Shown here: positions 1 through 7,195 of the stretch, piece by piece
Layout of the letters: each line of letters begins with the position of its first letter
How positions within the stretch are numbered: the first letter of the stretch is position 1
DNA from: Mucilaginibacter sp.
Lineage (GTDB): Bacteria; Bacteroidota; Bacteroidia; Sphingobacteriales; Sphingobacteriaceae
Assembly: GCF_028287845.1 (NCBI RefSeq)
Contig: NZ_JAQBOW010000095.1
Location: forward strand, 1-32,688
Length of the DNA: 32,688 nt
Direction: 5' to 3'
Made by a program: the position numbers and the translations under genes
Notes under the pieces: model-generated
Told to the model about the DNA's origin: nothing
What the model saw: only the letters and a program-made list of their open reading frames with translations
The model's database searches: none

Positions 1-26
1 ATTTATGTACTTTTGAAGCCAAGCGC

Positions 27-860
27 ATGGCTAAGATGGATCTGTATGATGAAGCCTGTTTTGAATGCAGTAAATTAATAACCACTAAGTACAGCACTTC
101 ATTCAGCAAAGGTATTAGGGCATTTAATAAGCAATTCAGGTATCCTGTTTATGCTATTTATGGTTTTGTACGCTACGCGGATGAAATTGTAGATACTTTT
201 CATAACCATGATAAGGCCCGGCTCATCAGCGATTTTAAACAGGAAACTTTTAAAGCCATCAACCAAAAAATAAGCCTGAACCCCGTTTTGCACTCCTTTC
301 AAATTGTGGTGAACCAATACGGTATAGACAGCCAATTGATAGAAGAATTTTTACGGTCGATGGAAATGGACCTTGACCATAAGGTTTATGATGATGCTGG
401 TTATCAAACGTATATTCATGGCTCGGCAGGTGTTATAGGCTTAATGTGCCTGCAGGTTTTTTGCGGGGGCGATAAAGGGTTATACCAACAATTAATGCCT
501 ATGGCTCTAAGTTTGGGGTCGGCTTTCCAGAAGATCAATTTTTTACGGGATATAAAATCTGATTATGAAGATCGCGGCCGCACTTATTTTCCCGGTGTTG
601 ATTTTAAAAACTTTACCCAACAGGATAAACAACATATTGAAGCGGATATACAACATGATTTTGACGAAGGCTATAAGGGGATAATGCTTTTACCCAAAGG
701 TGTACGGCTTGGGGTTTATGTTGCCTATTGTTATTATTTGCAGTTGTTTAAAAAGATAGCGCATACACCTGTAAATGAAATATTAGATCATCGTATCCGG
801 ATTTCTAATATCCGCAAAGGGTTACTATATGTAAAAGCCCGGATAACGCAAGGCATTTAA
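27..860 (+). CDS. crtB: Phytoene/squalene synthase family protein, probable phytoene synthase
   Basis: The family condenses two prenyl diphosphates head to head; in Bacteroidota the usual product is phytoene, the first committed carotenoid intermediate. At 277 residues the length is normal. Both Asp-rich, Mg-diphosphate-binding motifs are present: DEIVD at residues 52-56 and NFLRDIKSDYEDRGRTYFP at about 171-189 (Asp175, Asp179). The ATG at 27 leaves only 26 bases to the window edge, so an upstream partner such as a phytoene desaturase cannot be seen. A short perfect hairpin (864-882) follows the stop. A squalene synthase role is possible but less likely at this length. The family call is secure; the carotenoid role is inferred. 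Confidence 0.9.
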   Translation: MAKMDLYDEACFECSKLITTKYSTSFSKGIRAFNKQFRYPVYAIYGFVRYADEIVDTFHNHDKARLISDFKQETFKAINQKISLNPVLHSFQIVVNQYGIDSQLIEEFLRSMEMDLDHKVYDDAGYQTYIHGSAGVIGLMCLQVFCGGDKGLYQQLMPMALSLGSAFQKINFLRDIKSDYEDRGRTYFPGVDFKNFTQQDKQHIEADIQHDFDEGYKGIMLLPKGVRLGVYVAYCYYLQLFKKIAHTPVNEILDHRIRISNIRKGLLYVKARITQGI

Positions 861-863
861 TAG

Positions 864-882
864 GTGTTGCGCAACGCAACAC
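864..882. repeat. Short perfect inverted repeat after the phytoene synthase gene
   Basis: GTGTTGCG (864-871) pairs perfectly with CGCAACAC (875-882) around a CAA loop, four bases after the stop codon. No T-run follows on the plus strand, so it is a weak terminator candidate at best and may instead protect the mRNA end. Confidence 0.5.
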
Positions 883-888
883 TCTCTA

Positions 889-922
889 TTGCCTGAATTT
901 GAGCGCTGAAAAAGTATATTTG
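889..922 (+). promoter_or_regulatory. Candidate Bacteroidota promoter for the cytochrome b5-like gene
   Basis: The -7 box TATATTTG (915-922) matches the TAnnTTTG consensus exactly, and a TTG (889-891) lies 23 bases upstream, at the long end of the usual spacing. Transcription would begin close to the ATG at 928, giving almost no leader. Confidence 0.45.
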
Positions 923-927
923 AAAAA

Positions 928-1164
928 ATGACAGACCTGCCCATATACACCAAATCACAACTGGCCCTGCGCAACGGGCAGGACAAGCCCGAAGTGTGGA
1001 TTGCTTATAAAGGCGTTATCTATGATGTATCACGCAGCCGCCTGTGGCGCAATGGCAAACACTATGAGCATTGGGCCGGCCAGGACCTTACTCACGAACT
1101 GGGCGATGCACCGCATGATGAGTGGGTGTTTCAGAATTTTAACGCGATAGGGAAGCTAAAATAA
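928..1164 (+). CDS. Cytochrome b5-like heme/steroid-binding domain protein
   Basis: This is a 78-residue single-domain protein with no signal peptide. The pattern is that of short bacterial cytochrome b5-like proteins: YTKSQLALRNG at the N-terminus, VWIAYKGVIYDVS at about 23-35, HYEHWAGQDLTHEL at about 45-58 and DAPHDEW after it. His residues in the last two blocks are candidate heme ligands. The domain usually carries electrons or binds a hydrophobic ligand; the partner is unknown. Downstream of phytoene synthase it could serve carotenoid or lipid oxidation, but it has its own promoter-like sequence, so the link is only positional. It converges with the PfkB kinase gene across an inverted repeat. 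Confidence 0.75.
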   Translation: MTDLPIYTKSQLALRNGQDKPEVWIAYKGVIYDVSRSRLWRNGKHYEHWAGQDLTHELGDAPHDEWVFQNFNAIGKLK

Positions 1165-1171
1165 GTTGAAA

Positions 1172-1224
1172 TGCGAAATGCCGATTGCGAAAGTATCTTT
1201 TCATTCCGCAATCAGCATTTCGCA
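1172..1224. repeat. Long inverted repeat between two convergent genes
   Basis: The 18-base arms at 1172-1189 and 1207-1224 (core TGCGAAATGC) pair with one mismatch around a 17-base loop. It fills the gap between the cytochrome b5-like gene and the PfkB kinase gene and probably acts as a transcription barrier for both, although neither side has a strong T-run. Confidence 0.65.
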
Positions 1225-1230
1225 ATTATA

Positions 1231-2148
1231 TTACTTTATCTCGAATGCAGATAAATTAACAAACTCTTGTATGCGTTCGGCAATTTCTGCCTGGGTTACA
1301 TTTTTTATTTTTTCAGTACCAAACTTCTCTACACAAAACGAAGCCAACGCCGAGCCAAAAATTATGGCATTTTTCATATTATTAAAGTTTACCGTGCCCA
1401 CCTTTGCCATGTAGCCAATAAAACCGCCGGCAAAGGTATCACCTGCCCCTGTAGGGTCAAATACTTCTGCTAATGGCAATGCCGGGGCTGAAAATATTTT
1501 ATCCTCATGAAACAACAATGCGCCATGCTCGCCTTTTTTAATGATAAGGTATTTTGGCCCCATAGTTAAAATTTTGTGCGCAGCTTTAACTAATGAATAC
1601 TCGCCGGATAACTGGCGGGCCTCGGCATCATTAATAGTTAATACATCTATCAGTTTAATGGTTTCTAACAGGTCATCCATTGCAATGTCCATCCAGAAGT
1701 TCATGGTATCCATTACAATAAGCTTAGGGCGCTTTGTTAAGCGTTTAATAACCGTTTGCTGTACTTGTGGTGTAAGATTACCTAGCATAAGGTATTCACA
1801 GTCCTGGTAGTTTGCAGGGATGATGGGGTCAAAATCAGCTAAAACATTTAATTCGGTTACCAGCGTATCCCGGCTGTTCATATCGTTATGGTACTTACCG
1901 CTCCAAAAAAACGATTTTTCATCTTTTTTTACTTGAAGTCCTTCGGTATCTATACCATGAGCTCTAAAATCAGCAATCTCACTTTCAGGGAAATCATCGC
2001 CTACAACAGCCACAATTTTTACCTTATCATAAAAGTAAGCTGCCGCTAATCCTGCATAGGTTGCAGCGCCGCCAACAATTTTATCTGTCTTCCCAAAGGG
2101 TGTCTCAATAGCGTCAAACGCCACAGTACCAATAACTACTAAACTCAT
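1231..2148 (-). CDS. PfkB/ribokinase-family carbohydrate or nucleoside kinase
   Basis: A 305-residue cytoplasmic kinase of the ribokinase fold. It has the N-terminal glycine-rich substrate lid (IVGGAATYAGLAAAYF, about 24-39) and the C-terminal signature DPTGAGDTFAGGF at 231-243, where Asp237 of GAGD is the catalytic base and GAGD forms the anion hole. The family phosphorylates sugars such as ribose, fructose or 2-keto-3-deoxygluconate, or adenosine; no residue I can read fixes the substrate. It stands alone, with a near-consensus box (AATATTTG on the minus strand, 2175-2182) upstream, overlapping the divergent tRNA-Asn promoter region. Family assignment is firm, substrate unknown. Confidence 0.88.
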   Translation of the reverse strand: MSLVVIGTVAFDAIETPFGKTDKIVGGAATYAGLAAAYFYDKVKIVAVVGDDFPESEIADFRAHGIDTEGLQVKKDEKSFFWSGKYHNDMNSRDTLVTELNVLADFDPIIPANYQDCEYLMLGNLTPQVQQTVIKRLTKRPKLIVMDTMNFWMDIAMDDLLETIKLIDVLTINDAEARQLSGEYSLVKAAHKILTMGPKYLIIKKGEHGALLFHEDKIFSAPALPLAEVFDPTGAGDTFAGGFIGYMAKVGTVNFNNMKNAIIFGSALASFCVEKFGTEKIKNVTQAEIAERIQEFVNLSAFEIK

Positions 2149-2180
2149 TTAATATTTTTTATAATTTTTTTTGACAAATA

Positions 2181-2211
2181 TTGTGAAATTAGATCAGAAA
2201 TCATACTTTTG
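2181..2211 (+). promoter_or_regulatory. Promoter of tRNA-Asn
   Basis: TTG (2181-2183), a 20-base spacer and TACTTTTG (2204-2211), which matches TAnnTTTG exactly, sit 22 bases before the mature tRNA 5' end. Position and fit make this one of the best promoters in the window. Confidence 0.65.
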
Positions 2212-2233
2212 CACACTCCAAACCGGAAAATAC

Positions 2234-2307
2234 TCCTGAGTAGCTCAGCTGGTTAGAGCATCTGACTGTTAATCAGAGGGTCGCTGGTTCGAGCCCAGCC
2301 TCAGGAG
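2234..2307 (+). tRNA. tRNA-Asn (GTT)
   Basis: The cloverleaf reads directly. The acceptor stem is TCCTGAG (2234-2240) with CTCAGGA (2300-2306), discriminator G2307; U8-A9 and the D-arm with AGCTGGTTAGA follow; the anticodon loop CTGTTAA places GTT at 2268-2270; the T-loop is GTTCGAG. CCA is not encoded. A strong terminator follows at 2327. The 3' end of this gene appears to be partly duplicated at 2660-2742. Confidence 0.97.
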
Positions 2308-2326
2308 CTTAAAAATCAATGATTTA

Positions 2327-2356
2327 ATCCCCACTCTGGCGAGTGGGGATTTTTTT
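2327..2356 (+). terminator. Rho-independent terminator of tRNA-Asn
   Basis: A perfect 10-base stem (ATCCCCACTC at 2327-2336 with GAGTGGGGAT at 2341-2350), a TGGC loop and a T-run to 2356, 20 bases after the tRNA. Confidence 0.88.
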
Positions 2357-2690
2357 ATTTGCAGAAAATTTGCAGAAAAAATCAAAACAGATAGGTTGTT
2401 TTGGATCTGTTCAAAATAAGTACCATTCCCGCTAAATATACTTTTAGTATAATAAAACAAAAGTCGACTTATAGTATTTTAAAGGGGCATAAACTCTCAC
2501 CTTATTCTGATTTCTCAGACCTATGAAGATTTTATAATGAAATACTATCTACCGGGTGCCCATGATTTGGGTGGCTTTAAATCACAAAATGCAATTCCAT
2601 GAAATCCTTACCAAAAGATATTACCGATCCGGTTTATTCAACAAAAGCTTCTATTGCTCTGTTAATTGGTTCGAATTAAGTACAGATGAG
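2357..2690. other. Gene-poor stretch between tRNA-Asn and its degraded copy
   Basis: No gene of convincing length lies here. It starts with a direct repeat of TTTGCAGAAAA (2357-2379). Two tiny plus-strand frames overlap as ATGA: 2537-2602 (21 codons, beginning MKYYLPGAHDLGGF) and 2599-2679 (26 codons). The HDLGGF word recalls the start of pirin-like proteins, but the frame stops at once, so at most this is a gene fragment. The stretch is bounded by the tRNA-Asn terminator and a partial copy of it, so it may be the remains of something that integrated at the tRNA. Confidence 0.4.
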
Positions 2691-2742
2691 AAGCCTCAAA
2701 ATCATTGATTTGTCTCCACTCTGGCGAGTGTGGATTTTTTTA
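2660..2742 (+). repeat. Degraded duplicate of the tRNA-Asn 3' end plus terminator
   Basis: The order of words matches that downstream of the tRNA-Asn anticodon: CTGTTAAT, TGGTTCGA, AGCCTCA, AATCAnTGATTT, then the hairpin TCCACTCTGGCGAGTGTGGA and a T-run (2715-2741). The first copy has CCCCACTCTGGCGAGTGGGG. The 13-base core CACTCTGGCGAGT is identical. A second target half left after integration at a tRNA gene would look like this. It cannot fold as a tRNA. Confidence 0.55.
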
Positions 2743-2775
2743 CAGGATTTTGTAAAAACATTTTGCGATTTCTTT

Positions 2776-2815
2776 AAAGAGGCCGTCTCATAATTACTTA
2801 TGAAACGGCCTCTTT
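2776..2815. repeat. Near-perfect 18-base inverted repeat at the end of the SGNH lipoprotein gene
   Basis: The arms 2776-2793 (AAAGAGGCCGTCTCATAA) and 2798-2815 pair with a single mismatch around TTAC. It lies just after the minus-strand SGNH gene and could end its transcript, though no long T-run follows. The word GAGGCCGTCTCATAA resembles terminal repeats of some Bacteroidota insertion sequences, from memory; no transposase remains. Confidence 0.6.
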
Positions 2816-2841
2816 GCATTTTGCGTTACCGGGCAACTACA

Positions 2842-4146
2842 TTAAGGAAATAATACGCCATTATAGGCAGAAACATTTGCCAATGGTATAGTTGAGTTAT
2901 ATTGATTGTTAATTGCCGTTATAAACTGGTTGGCAACAATTGAGTAACCACGCGGCGTTAAATGCACTCCGTCTAAAGAGAATATACCACCGCTTATGTA
3001 ATTCGAATTAAGAGCTACTCCATTTATTAGTAATCCATTTGCTTTTAAATTGGTTAAAAACGTAAAGGCATCAAATACAGCCAATCCCTTTGAAGCTGAT
3101 ACAGATTTAATGGTATTGTTATAAGCGTTTACATAGTCTTTAACTAAAGCAATCTCGTTAGCATCTAAAACATATTGCGTTTCTATAGGGTTACCCGGAT
3201 GCAGTCCATAAGGATATCCGCTGCTATTGGGTACACCTATTTTACTTGTGGGGAAGGTTAGCACAATCAAATCGGCTGCTGTTGCCGCGCGCGGCGCGTA
3301 TGCACCTGTTGAAGTAAGTGCGTTAATATATAACGCCTGTACCGCAGGATTAGCCTTTTGTACACTGGCTAATACCAGTGGCACAGTTACCGTATTAAAA
3401 TATGGTATAGTAGTTACATCAGGTATGGTCGCACAGGCGCCTTTTGCACCATTAGCAGTTAAACGTGTTATTAAAGTGGTGTAGGTGTTGGCAAAAGCAG
3501 CTTTGTCGGTCAATACATCACCTGCGCCACCACTTGTAGCGTATGATAGCGCATCATTATTGCCTAACCAGTTGGTAAAAAATGTGAACGATTTGGTAGT
3601 TACAAAATCAAGGTAATTGGTAGTATTGGTCGGGCTTGCATTTGGTAACAGGCGTTCATAATATGGGTTACCATTGCCATAAGCGGGGTTTAATATATCA
3701 TTTAGTTTAATACCCGGTACGCCATAATTCTCTAACGCGCCGCTATATTTTGTAAATAACGGGATGGTACCTAAACCCGGCAAGGTAATGGTACCACGCA
3801 CAGCAGCCGCCGGCACAGCAGTAAGTACCGGCGACCCGGTGCTTGAAAAACCGGTTAACTTTTGATAGCCGGTGCCATCTGCCTGGGCATCTGTAAACAA
3901 TGGCTGATTAAAACTGCCGCCACCAACCGAAACCATTTGTTTGGCTATAATGCTGGGGTAAGAATTTAACTGCCCTCTAAGATATAAACCACCATCGGCA
4001 TAGCCTGCAGTTAATGAGTTCCCTACCGCGATATATCTGGTAAAATCTGCCGAACCCTTTGAAATGGGCACGGTAATAGTGGGTTTGCAGGCAACTATAA
4101 AAATAAACGCGCCCAGTATAAATATGTAATTTTTAAAATTCTTCAT
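2842..4146 (-). CDS. SGNH/GDSL-family hydrolase, predicted lipoprotein
   Basis: A 434-residue protein with a lipoprotein signal: a charged start, a hydrophobic stretch, then FIVAC with Cys20 as the lipidated residue. SGNH blocks are present: YIAVGNSLTAGY (Ser44 as nucleophile, with GNS in place of the classical GDS), a GNND block (oxyanion Asn) and DGVHLTPRGY (Asp392, His395). The family hydrolyses esters of lipids, acyl chains or glycans. The gene lies 18 bases after the FadL-type porin gene on the same strand, so the two are probably one operon; the pairing recurs in Bacteroidota and suggests hydrolysis of lipids at the outer membrane coupled to uptake (inference). The substrate is unknown. 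Confidence 0.85.
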   Translation of the reverse strand: MKNFKNYIFILGAFIFIVACKPTITVPISKGSADFTRYIAVGNSLTAGYADGGLYLRGQLNSYPSIIAKQMVSVGGGSFNQPLFTDAQADGTGYQKLTGFSSTGSPVLTAVPAAAVRGTITLPGLGTIPLFTKYSGALENYGVPGIKLNDILNPAYGNGNPYYERLLPNASPTNTTNYLDFVTTKSFTFFTNWLGNNDALSYATSGGAGDVLTDKAAFANTYTTLITRLTANGAKGACATIPDVTTIPYFNTVTVPLVLASVQKANPAVQALYINALTSTGAYAPRAATAADLIVLTFPTSKIGVPNSSGYPYGLHPGNPIETQYVLDANEIALVKDYVNAYNNTIKSVSASKGLAVFDAFTFLTNLKANGLLINGVALNSNYISGGIFSLDGVHLTPRGYSIVANQFITAINNQYNSTIPLANVSAYNGVLFP

Positions 4147-4164
4147 CTTTATCGTTGTTAAATA

Positions 4165-5388
4165 TTACCAGTGATAAGCAAGTGATAAACCCGGGATAGT
4201 AACATCAGTTTTAAATGTACCAGACAGGTTAGATTCCATATTTGTTTGTGTACGGCTCATTAAGTGCTCAAACTCTAACGATACATCCAGATCAAGCCGC
4301 TTAGCCAATTTATAACCCAAACCAAGGGTGCCGTAAATACGGTTAGCATCAGGAGCCTCCGGGGTTACGTAACCATCTTTAACTGCCGTTGATGCATAAC
4401 CGCCGCCAAAACGTAAAGCCACAGTTGGCGATGTCTTGTATTGCGCGCCTCCCCTAAAATCGTATGCATTTTGGTAATTGCGCGGCGAATGTGTGTTTTG
4501 CAGCGTAGTAGTAGTTTGGCCGTACACAAAATCAAGCGATTTGTAAACCGACCAGTTTACATATTGAAAATCAAAAGCTACCGTCCAGTTACTGGTTGGA
4601 TAATATCCAACACCTAATGATGCTGTGGCCGGTAACGGAATGGATGACGAAAACGTATTAGGTGAAGGGAAATTGGCGGATAATGAAGATGGTACTATAA
4701 AAGTTGCTGCACCGCCATCAATCTTGGTATTAACCTTAGAGCGATACGTTAAACCTATGTTTACTTTTTCGCTGGCCTTTATAAATACACCGGCATTAAA
4801 GCCGTATCCCTTTCCGTTGCCTTTTAACTCTGCCTGGCCATCAGTACCTGTACTGCTGGCGGTTGGAATAGCTTTGGTTAAATCAACACTGGCATGGTTA
4901 TATACAAAGCCCGCCCCAATGCTTATAGTATTACATAATTTATAGCTTATAGTAGGTTGAAAATAGATTGCTTTTAAATTCAAGCTCTCTAAAGCGTATT
5001 TACCAGACCATGAGGTACCCCAATCTGTTAAACCGCCAAACGGCGTATAAACACCCAGGCCTACTTTCCATGGCGATTTTTTAGGTCCCCATACTGCATA
5101 AACGCTAAATGGCGTAGCAATTTGGTTTTTGTTGTTTTCCTGCTGGTTTGAGCCGGTAGCTAAGAATGCCGAATTAAAGAACAACGGACTTATTCCACCC
5201 TGGACATAGTTTTCTGGCAACATGGCTACCGCACCCGGATTAAACAATACAGAAGCGCCGTCCTGCAATAGTCCCGTTCCTGTATGGCCCATGCCAATTT
5301 GCTTTTCTCCGTGCAAATTAACCTGGAAACCTTGCGCAAGCCCTAAAAAAGGCAATAACGTAAGGCCGATCAATAAAAATTTTCTCAT
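4165..5388 (-). CDS. OmpP1/FadL/TodX-family outer-membrane transporter
   Basis: 407 residues with a signal peptide (MRKFLLIGLTLLPFLGLAQG) followed by a FadL-like N-terminal hatch region (GEKQIGMGHTGTGLLQDGASVLFNPGAVAML). The rest alternates as expected for a beta-barrel and ends in aromatic residues (SLAYHW), as outer-membrane proteins do. FadL-type barrels let hydrophobic compounds such as long-chain fatty acids or aromatics enter by lateral diffusion. The first gene of a two-gene operon with the SGNH lipoprotein. A TATGTTTA box (minus strand, 5431-5438) with TTG 23 bases further out is a weak promoter candidate. Confidence 0.88.
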   Translation of the reverse strand: MRKFLLIGLTLLPFLGLAQGFQVNLHGEKQIGMGHTGTGLLQDGASVLFNPGAVAMLPENYVQGGISPLFFNSAFLATGSNQQENNKNQIATPFSVYAVWGPKKSPWKVGLGVYTPFGGLTDWGTSWSGKYALESLNLKAIYFQPTISYKLCNTISIGAGFVYNHASVDLTKAIPTASSTGTDGQAELKGNGKGYGFNAGVFIKASEKVNIGLTYRSKVNTKIDGGAATFIVPSSLSANFPSPNTFSSSIPLPATASLGVGYYPTSNWTVAFDFQYVNWSVYKSLDFVYGQTTTTLQNTHSPRNYQNAYDFRGGAQYKTSPTVALRFGGGYASTAVKDGYVTPEAPDANRIYGTLGLGYKLAKRLDLDVSLEFEHLMSRTQTNMESNLSGTFKTDVTIPGLSLAYHW

Positions 5389-5491
5389 GATTTTGATTTA
5401 GTCCCGGTTGGGTGTTAATTGATTGTTATGTAAACATAATAATTTTTCTACCTATTAATTGCAAAAAACTCAAAAATATATCTTTTTTTAC

Positions 5492-5520
5492 TGTCGATTT
5501 TAACAATATAATAATCGACA
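5492..5520. promoter_or_regulatory. Perfect 8-base inverted repeat in the porin/VOC divergent intergenic region
   Basis: TGTCGATT (5492-5499) and AATCGACA (5513-5520) are exact inverted repeats 13 bases apart, between the divergent FadL-type and VOC genes. The spacing would suit a dimeric repressor; no regulator gene is adjacent. It could be chance in AT-rich DNA. Confidence 0.3.
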
Positions 5521-5661
5521 ATAACAGCTATATCACCATCTTTGTACTTACCACCTCAGCTTAGTATGGGTAAAACACTACAAACTAATTATACATCCGT
5601 ATGTTAATGTCTTAAATGAACAAATAGCCAGTTACGAGTATTAAATTAAAAACACATCACT

Positions 5662-6045
5662 ATGTTCAAGAACACAAAAGCATTTAGCAGTTTTTCTGTA
5701 GATGATTTGCAGAAAGCAAAAAAATTTTATGCCGAAGTTTTAGGTATTGAAGTAGTTGATAACCCAATGGGATTAATTGACTTGCATATACCCGGCAGCA
5801 ACAACATTATGGTTTACCCCAAACCTAACCACGAACCCGCAACTTATACCGTGCTTAATTTCCCGGTGCCAAATATTGATGGGGCCGTGGATGAATTAAT
5901 AAAAAAGGGAGTAGCTTTTGAACAGTACGACGGCCAGCTAAAAACAGACGAAAAAGGCATTGCCCGAAGTGATGGCCATGGACCTAACATAGCCTGGTTC
6001 AAAGACCCGGCAGGTAATATTTTATCGGTGATAGAAGAGCATTAA
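5662..6045 (+). CDS. VOC-family (glyoxalase/bleomycin-resistance fold) protein
   Basis: 127 residues, a single vicinal-oxygen-chelate module pair. Typical marks are the N-terminal FSVDDLQKAKKFYAEVLGIEV (about 13-32, written here without its last residue) and the C-terminal WFKDPAGNILSVIEE. The family covers glyoxalase I, extradiol dioxygenases, epimerases and antibiotic-binding proteins. The first strand has Ser-Val rather than the metal-binding His of glyoxalase I, so a classical glyoxalase role is doubtful. It stands alone between a divergent porin operon and the ThuA-like gene. Cytoplasmic; function unknown. Confidence 0.8.
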   Translation: MFKNTKAFSSFSVDDLQKAKKFYAEVLGIEVVDNPMGLIDLHIPGSNNIMVYPKPNHEPATYTVLNFPVPNIDGAVDELIKKGVAFEQYDGQLKTDEKGIARSDGHGPNIAWFKDPAGNILSVIEEH

Positions 6046-6090
6046 GCAAATGCAGCAATAACCTATACCCGTTAAATATTGCCACTGTAC

Positions 6091-6170
6091 TGTCCCACGA
6101 ACACGTTGGTACACGTTTAATTAGGTGTCTGTCCCAGGGACACGTGAATACAGTTGGGACAGTTGGGACA
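6091..6170. repeat. Cluster of TGTCCCA/TGGGACA boxes
   Basis: Within 80 bases there are TGTCCCA (6091-6097), the palindrome TGTCCCAGGGACA (6130-6142), and TGGGACA twice (6155-6161, 6164-6170) inside a 9-base tandem repeat AGTTGGGAC. It lies between the VOC and ThuA-like genes. It could be an operator array, a hairpin at the VOC gene end or a dispersed repeat; the sequence does not decide. Confidence 0.5.
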
Positions 6171-6292
6171 ATATACCAACAATATAATATACCATAGTCG
6201 ATCTTTTTTTAAAAGCTGGCATTGTTTATTGTACTTGTTACGGTAGAATATTGGCGGTAAAATGGTATTATTGTTTATTAACTTAAACCGTT

Positions 6293-7195
6293 ATGCCTTT
6301 TAAAAAATTCTTATCTGTTTTTGGCCTATGTATTTTGCCAATAATTTTGTTTGCGCAAAAGCCTGTAAGGGTGCTTATTGTGGATGGTTTTAGCAATCAT
6401 GACTGGCGGCAAACAACTAAAATTGTAAAACAAATTTTAAATGAAACGGGCCGGTTTACAATCACTGTTTCTACTGCACCCGCAACCCCGGAAGATACCA
6501 GCTGGACCTCATGGGACCCTAAGTTTAAAAATTTTGATGTAGTTATTCAAAACACCAATAACATTCAAAATGCCCGCTTAAAATGGCCGCGAAGAGTGCA
6601 GGAAGAATTAGAAAACTATGTTAAGGATGGCGGCGGGCTGTATATCCTTCACTCGGCCAATAATGCTTATCCGGATTGGGAAGAATATAACAAAATAATA
6701 GGCCTGGGCTGGCGGCCCAAAACTTATGGGTATGCTTTAGTAGTCGATTCGGCTGGCAAAATTAATCGCATACCACCGGGCGAAGGGCAGGGTACTTTTC
6801 ATGGCGACCGCAGCGATTTGCAAATACACGTACTAACAAATCATCCTATCAACAAAGGCTATCCTAAACAATGGATGACACCTGATGTAGAATTGTACAG
6901 ATATGCCCGGGGCCCGGCAGAGAACCTTACTGTACTATCTTATGCACCAGACCCTATTACCCACATTAATTGGCCGGTTGAGTGGATTGTTAAATATGGC
7001 AAAGGCAAAGTATACGTATCAAGCATGGGGCATTTATGGAAAGGAGATACCTATCCTTTAGGATATCGTTGTATTGGTTTTCAAACCACTATGATAAGGG
7101 CCGTTGAATGGCTCGGAACCGGAAAGGTAACTTATCCAATACCTAAAAATTTCCCTACTGCTGCTTCAATAAGTGTTAAAGATGCCGATAAATGA
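6293..7195 (+). CDS. ThuA-like (trehalose-utilisation domain) secreted protein
   Basis: 300 residues with a cleavable signal peptide ending at about residue 21 (LPIILFAQ). The body is a ThuA-like, class I glutamine amidotransferase-like fold: VRVLIVDGFSNHDW at the start, GGGLYILHSANNAYPDWEEY near residues 112-131, HPINKGYP, and GKGKVYVSSMGHLWKGD toward the end. ThuA proteins are linked to uptake or modification of sugars, and secreted copies are common among Bacteroidota sugar-use genes, but their reaction is poorly known. The stop overlaps the start of the EamA exporter gene by four bases (ATGA), so the two are translationally coupled. Family call firm; role not. Confidence 0.82.
   Translation: MPFKKFLSVFGLCILPIILFAQKPVRVLIVDGFSNHDWRQTTKIVKQILNETGRFTITVSTAPATPEDTSWTSWDPKFKNFDVVIQNTNNIQNARLKWPRRVQEELENYVKDGGGLYILHSANNAYPDWEEYNKIIGLGWRPKTYGYALVVDSAGKINRIPPGEGQGTFHGDRSDLQIHVLTNHPINKGYPKQWMTPDVELYRYARGPAENLTVLSYAPDPITHINWPVEWIVKYGKGKVYVSSMGHLWKGDTYPLGYRCIGFQTTMIRAVEWLGTGKVTYPIPKNFPTAASISVKDADK

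Noticed and set aside
99..335. Minus-strand frame of 78 codons inside phytoene synthase
   Set aside because: It is fully contained in a gene with clear motifs on the other strand and shows no motif of its own.
1166..1810. Plus-strand frames opposite the PfkB kinase gene
   Set aside because: They are antisense shadows; the minus-strand kinase has a complete family signature.
2269..2460. A 63-codon minus-strand frame ending LLRLGSNQRPSD
   Set aside because: Its C-terminal part is the reverse complement of tRNA-Asn, a well-known source of false proteins with this exact kind of ending.
2660..2742. A second, functional tRNA gene
   Set aside because: Only fragments of the anticodon and T-arm are kept; acceptor and D-arm cannot form.
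6130..6170. CRISPR-like repeat array
   Set aside because: The units are 7-13 bases with irregular spacing and no spacers, and no cas gene is present.
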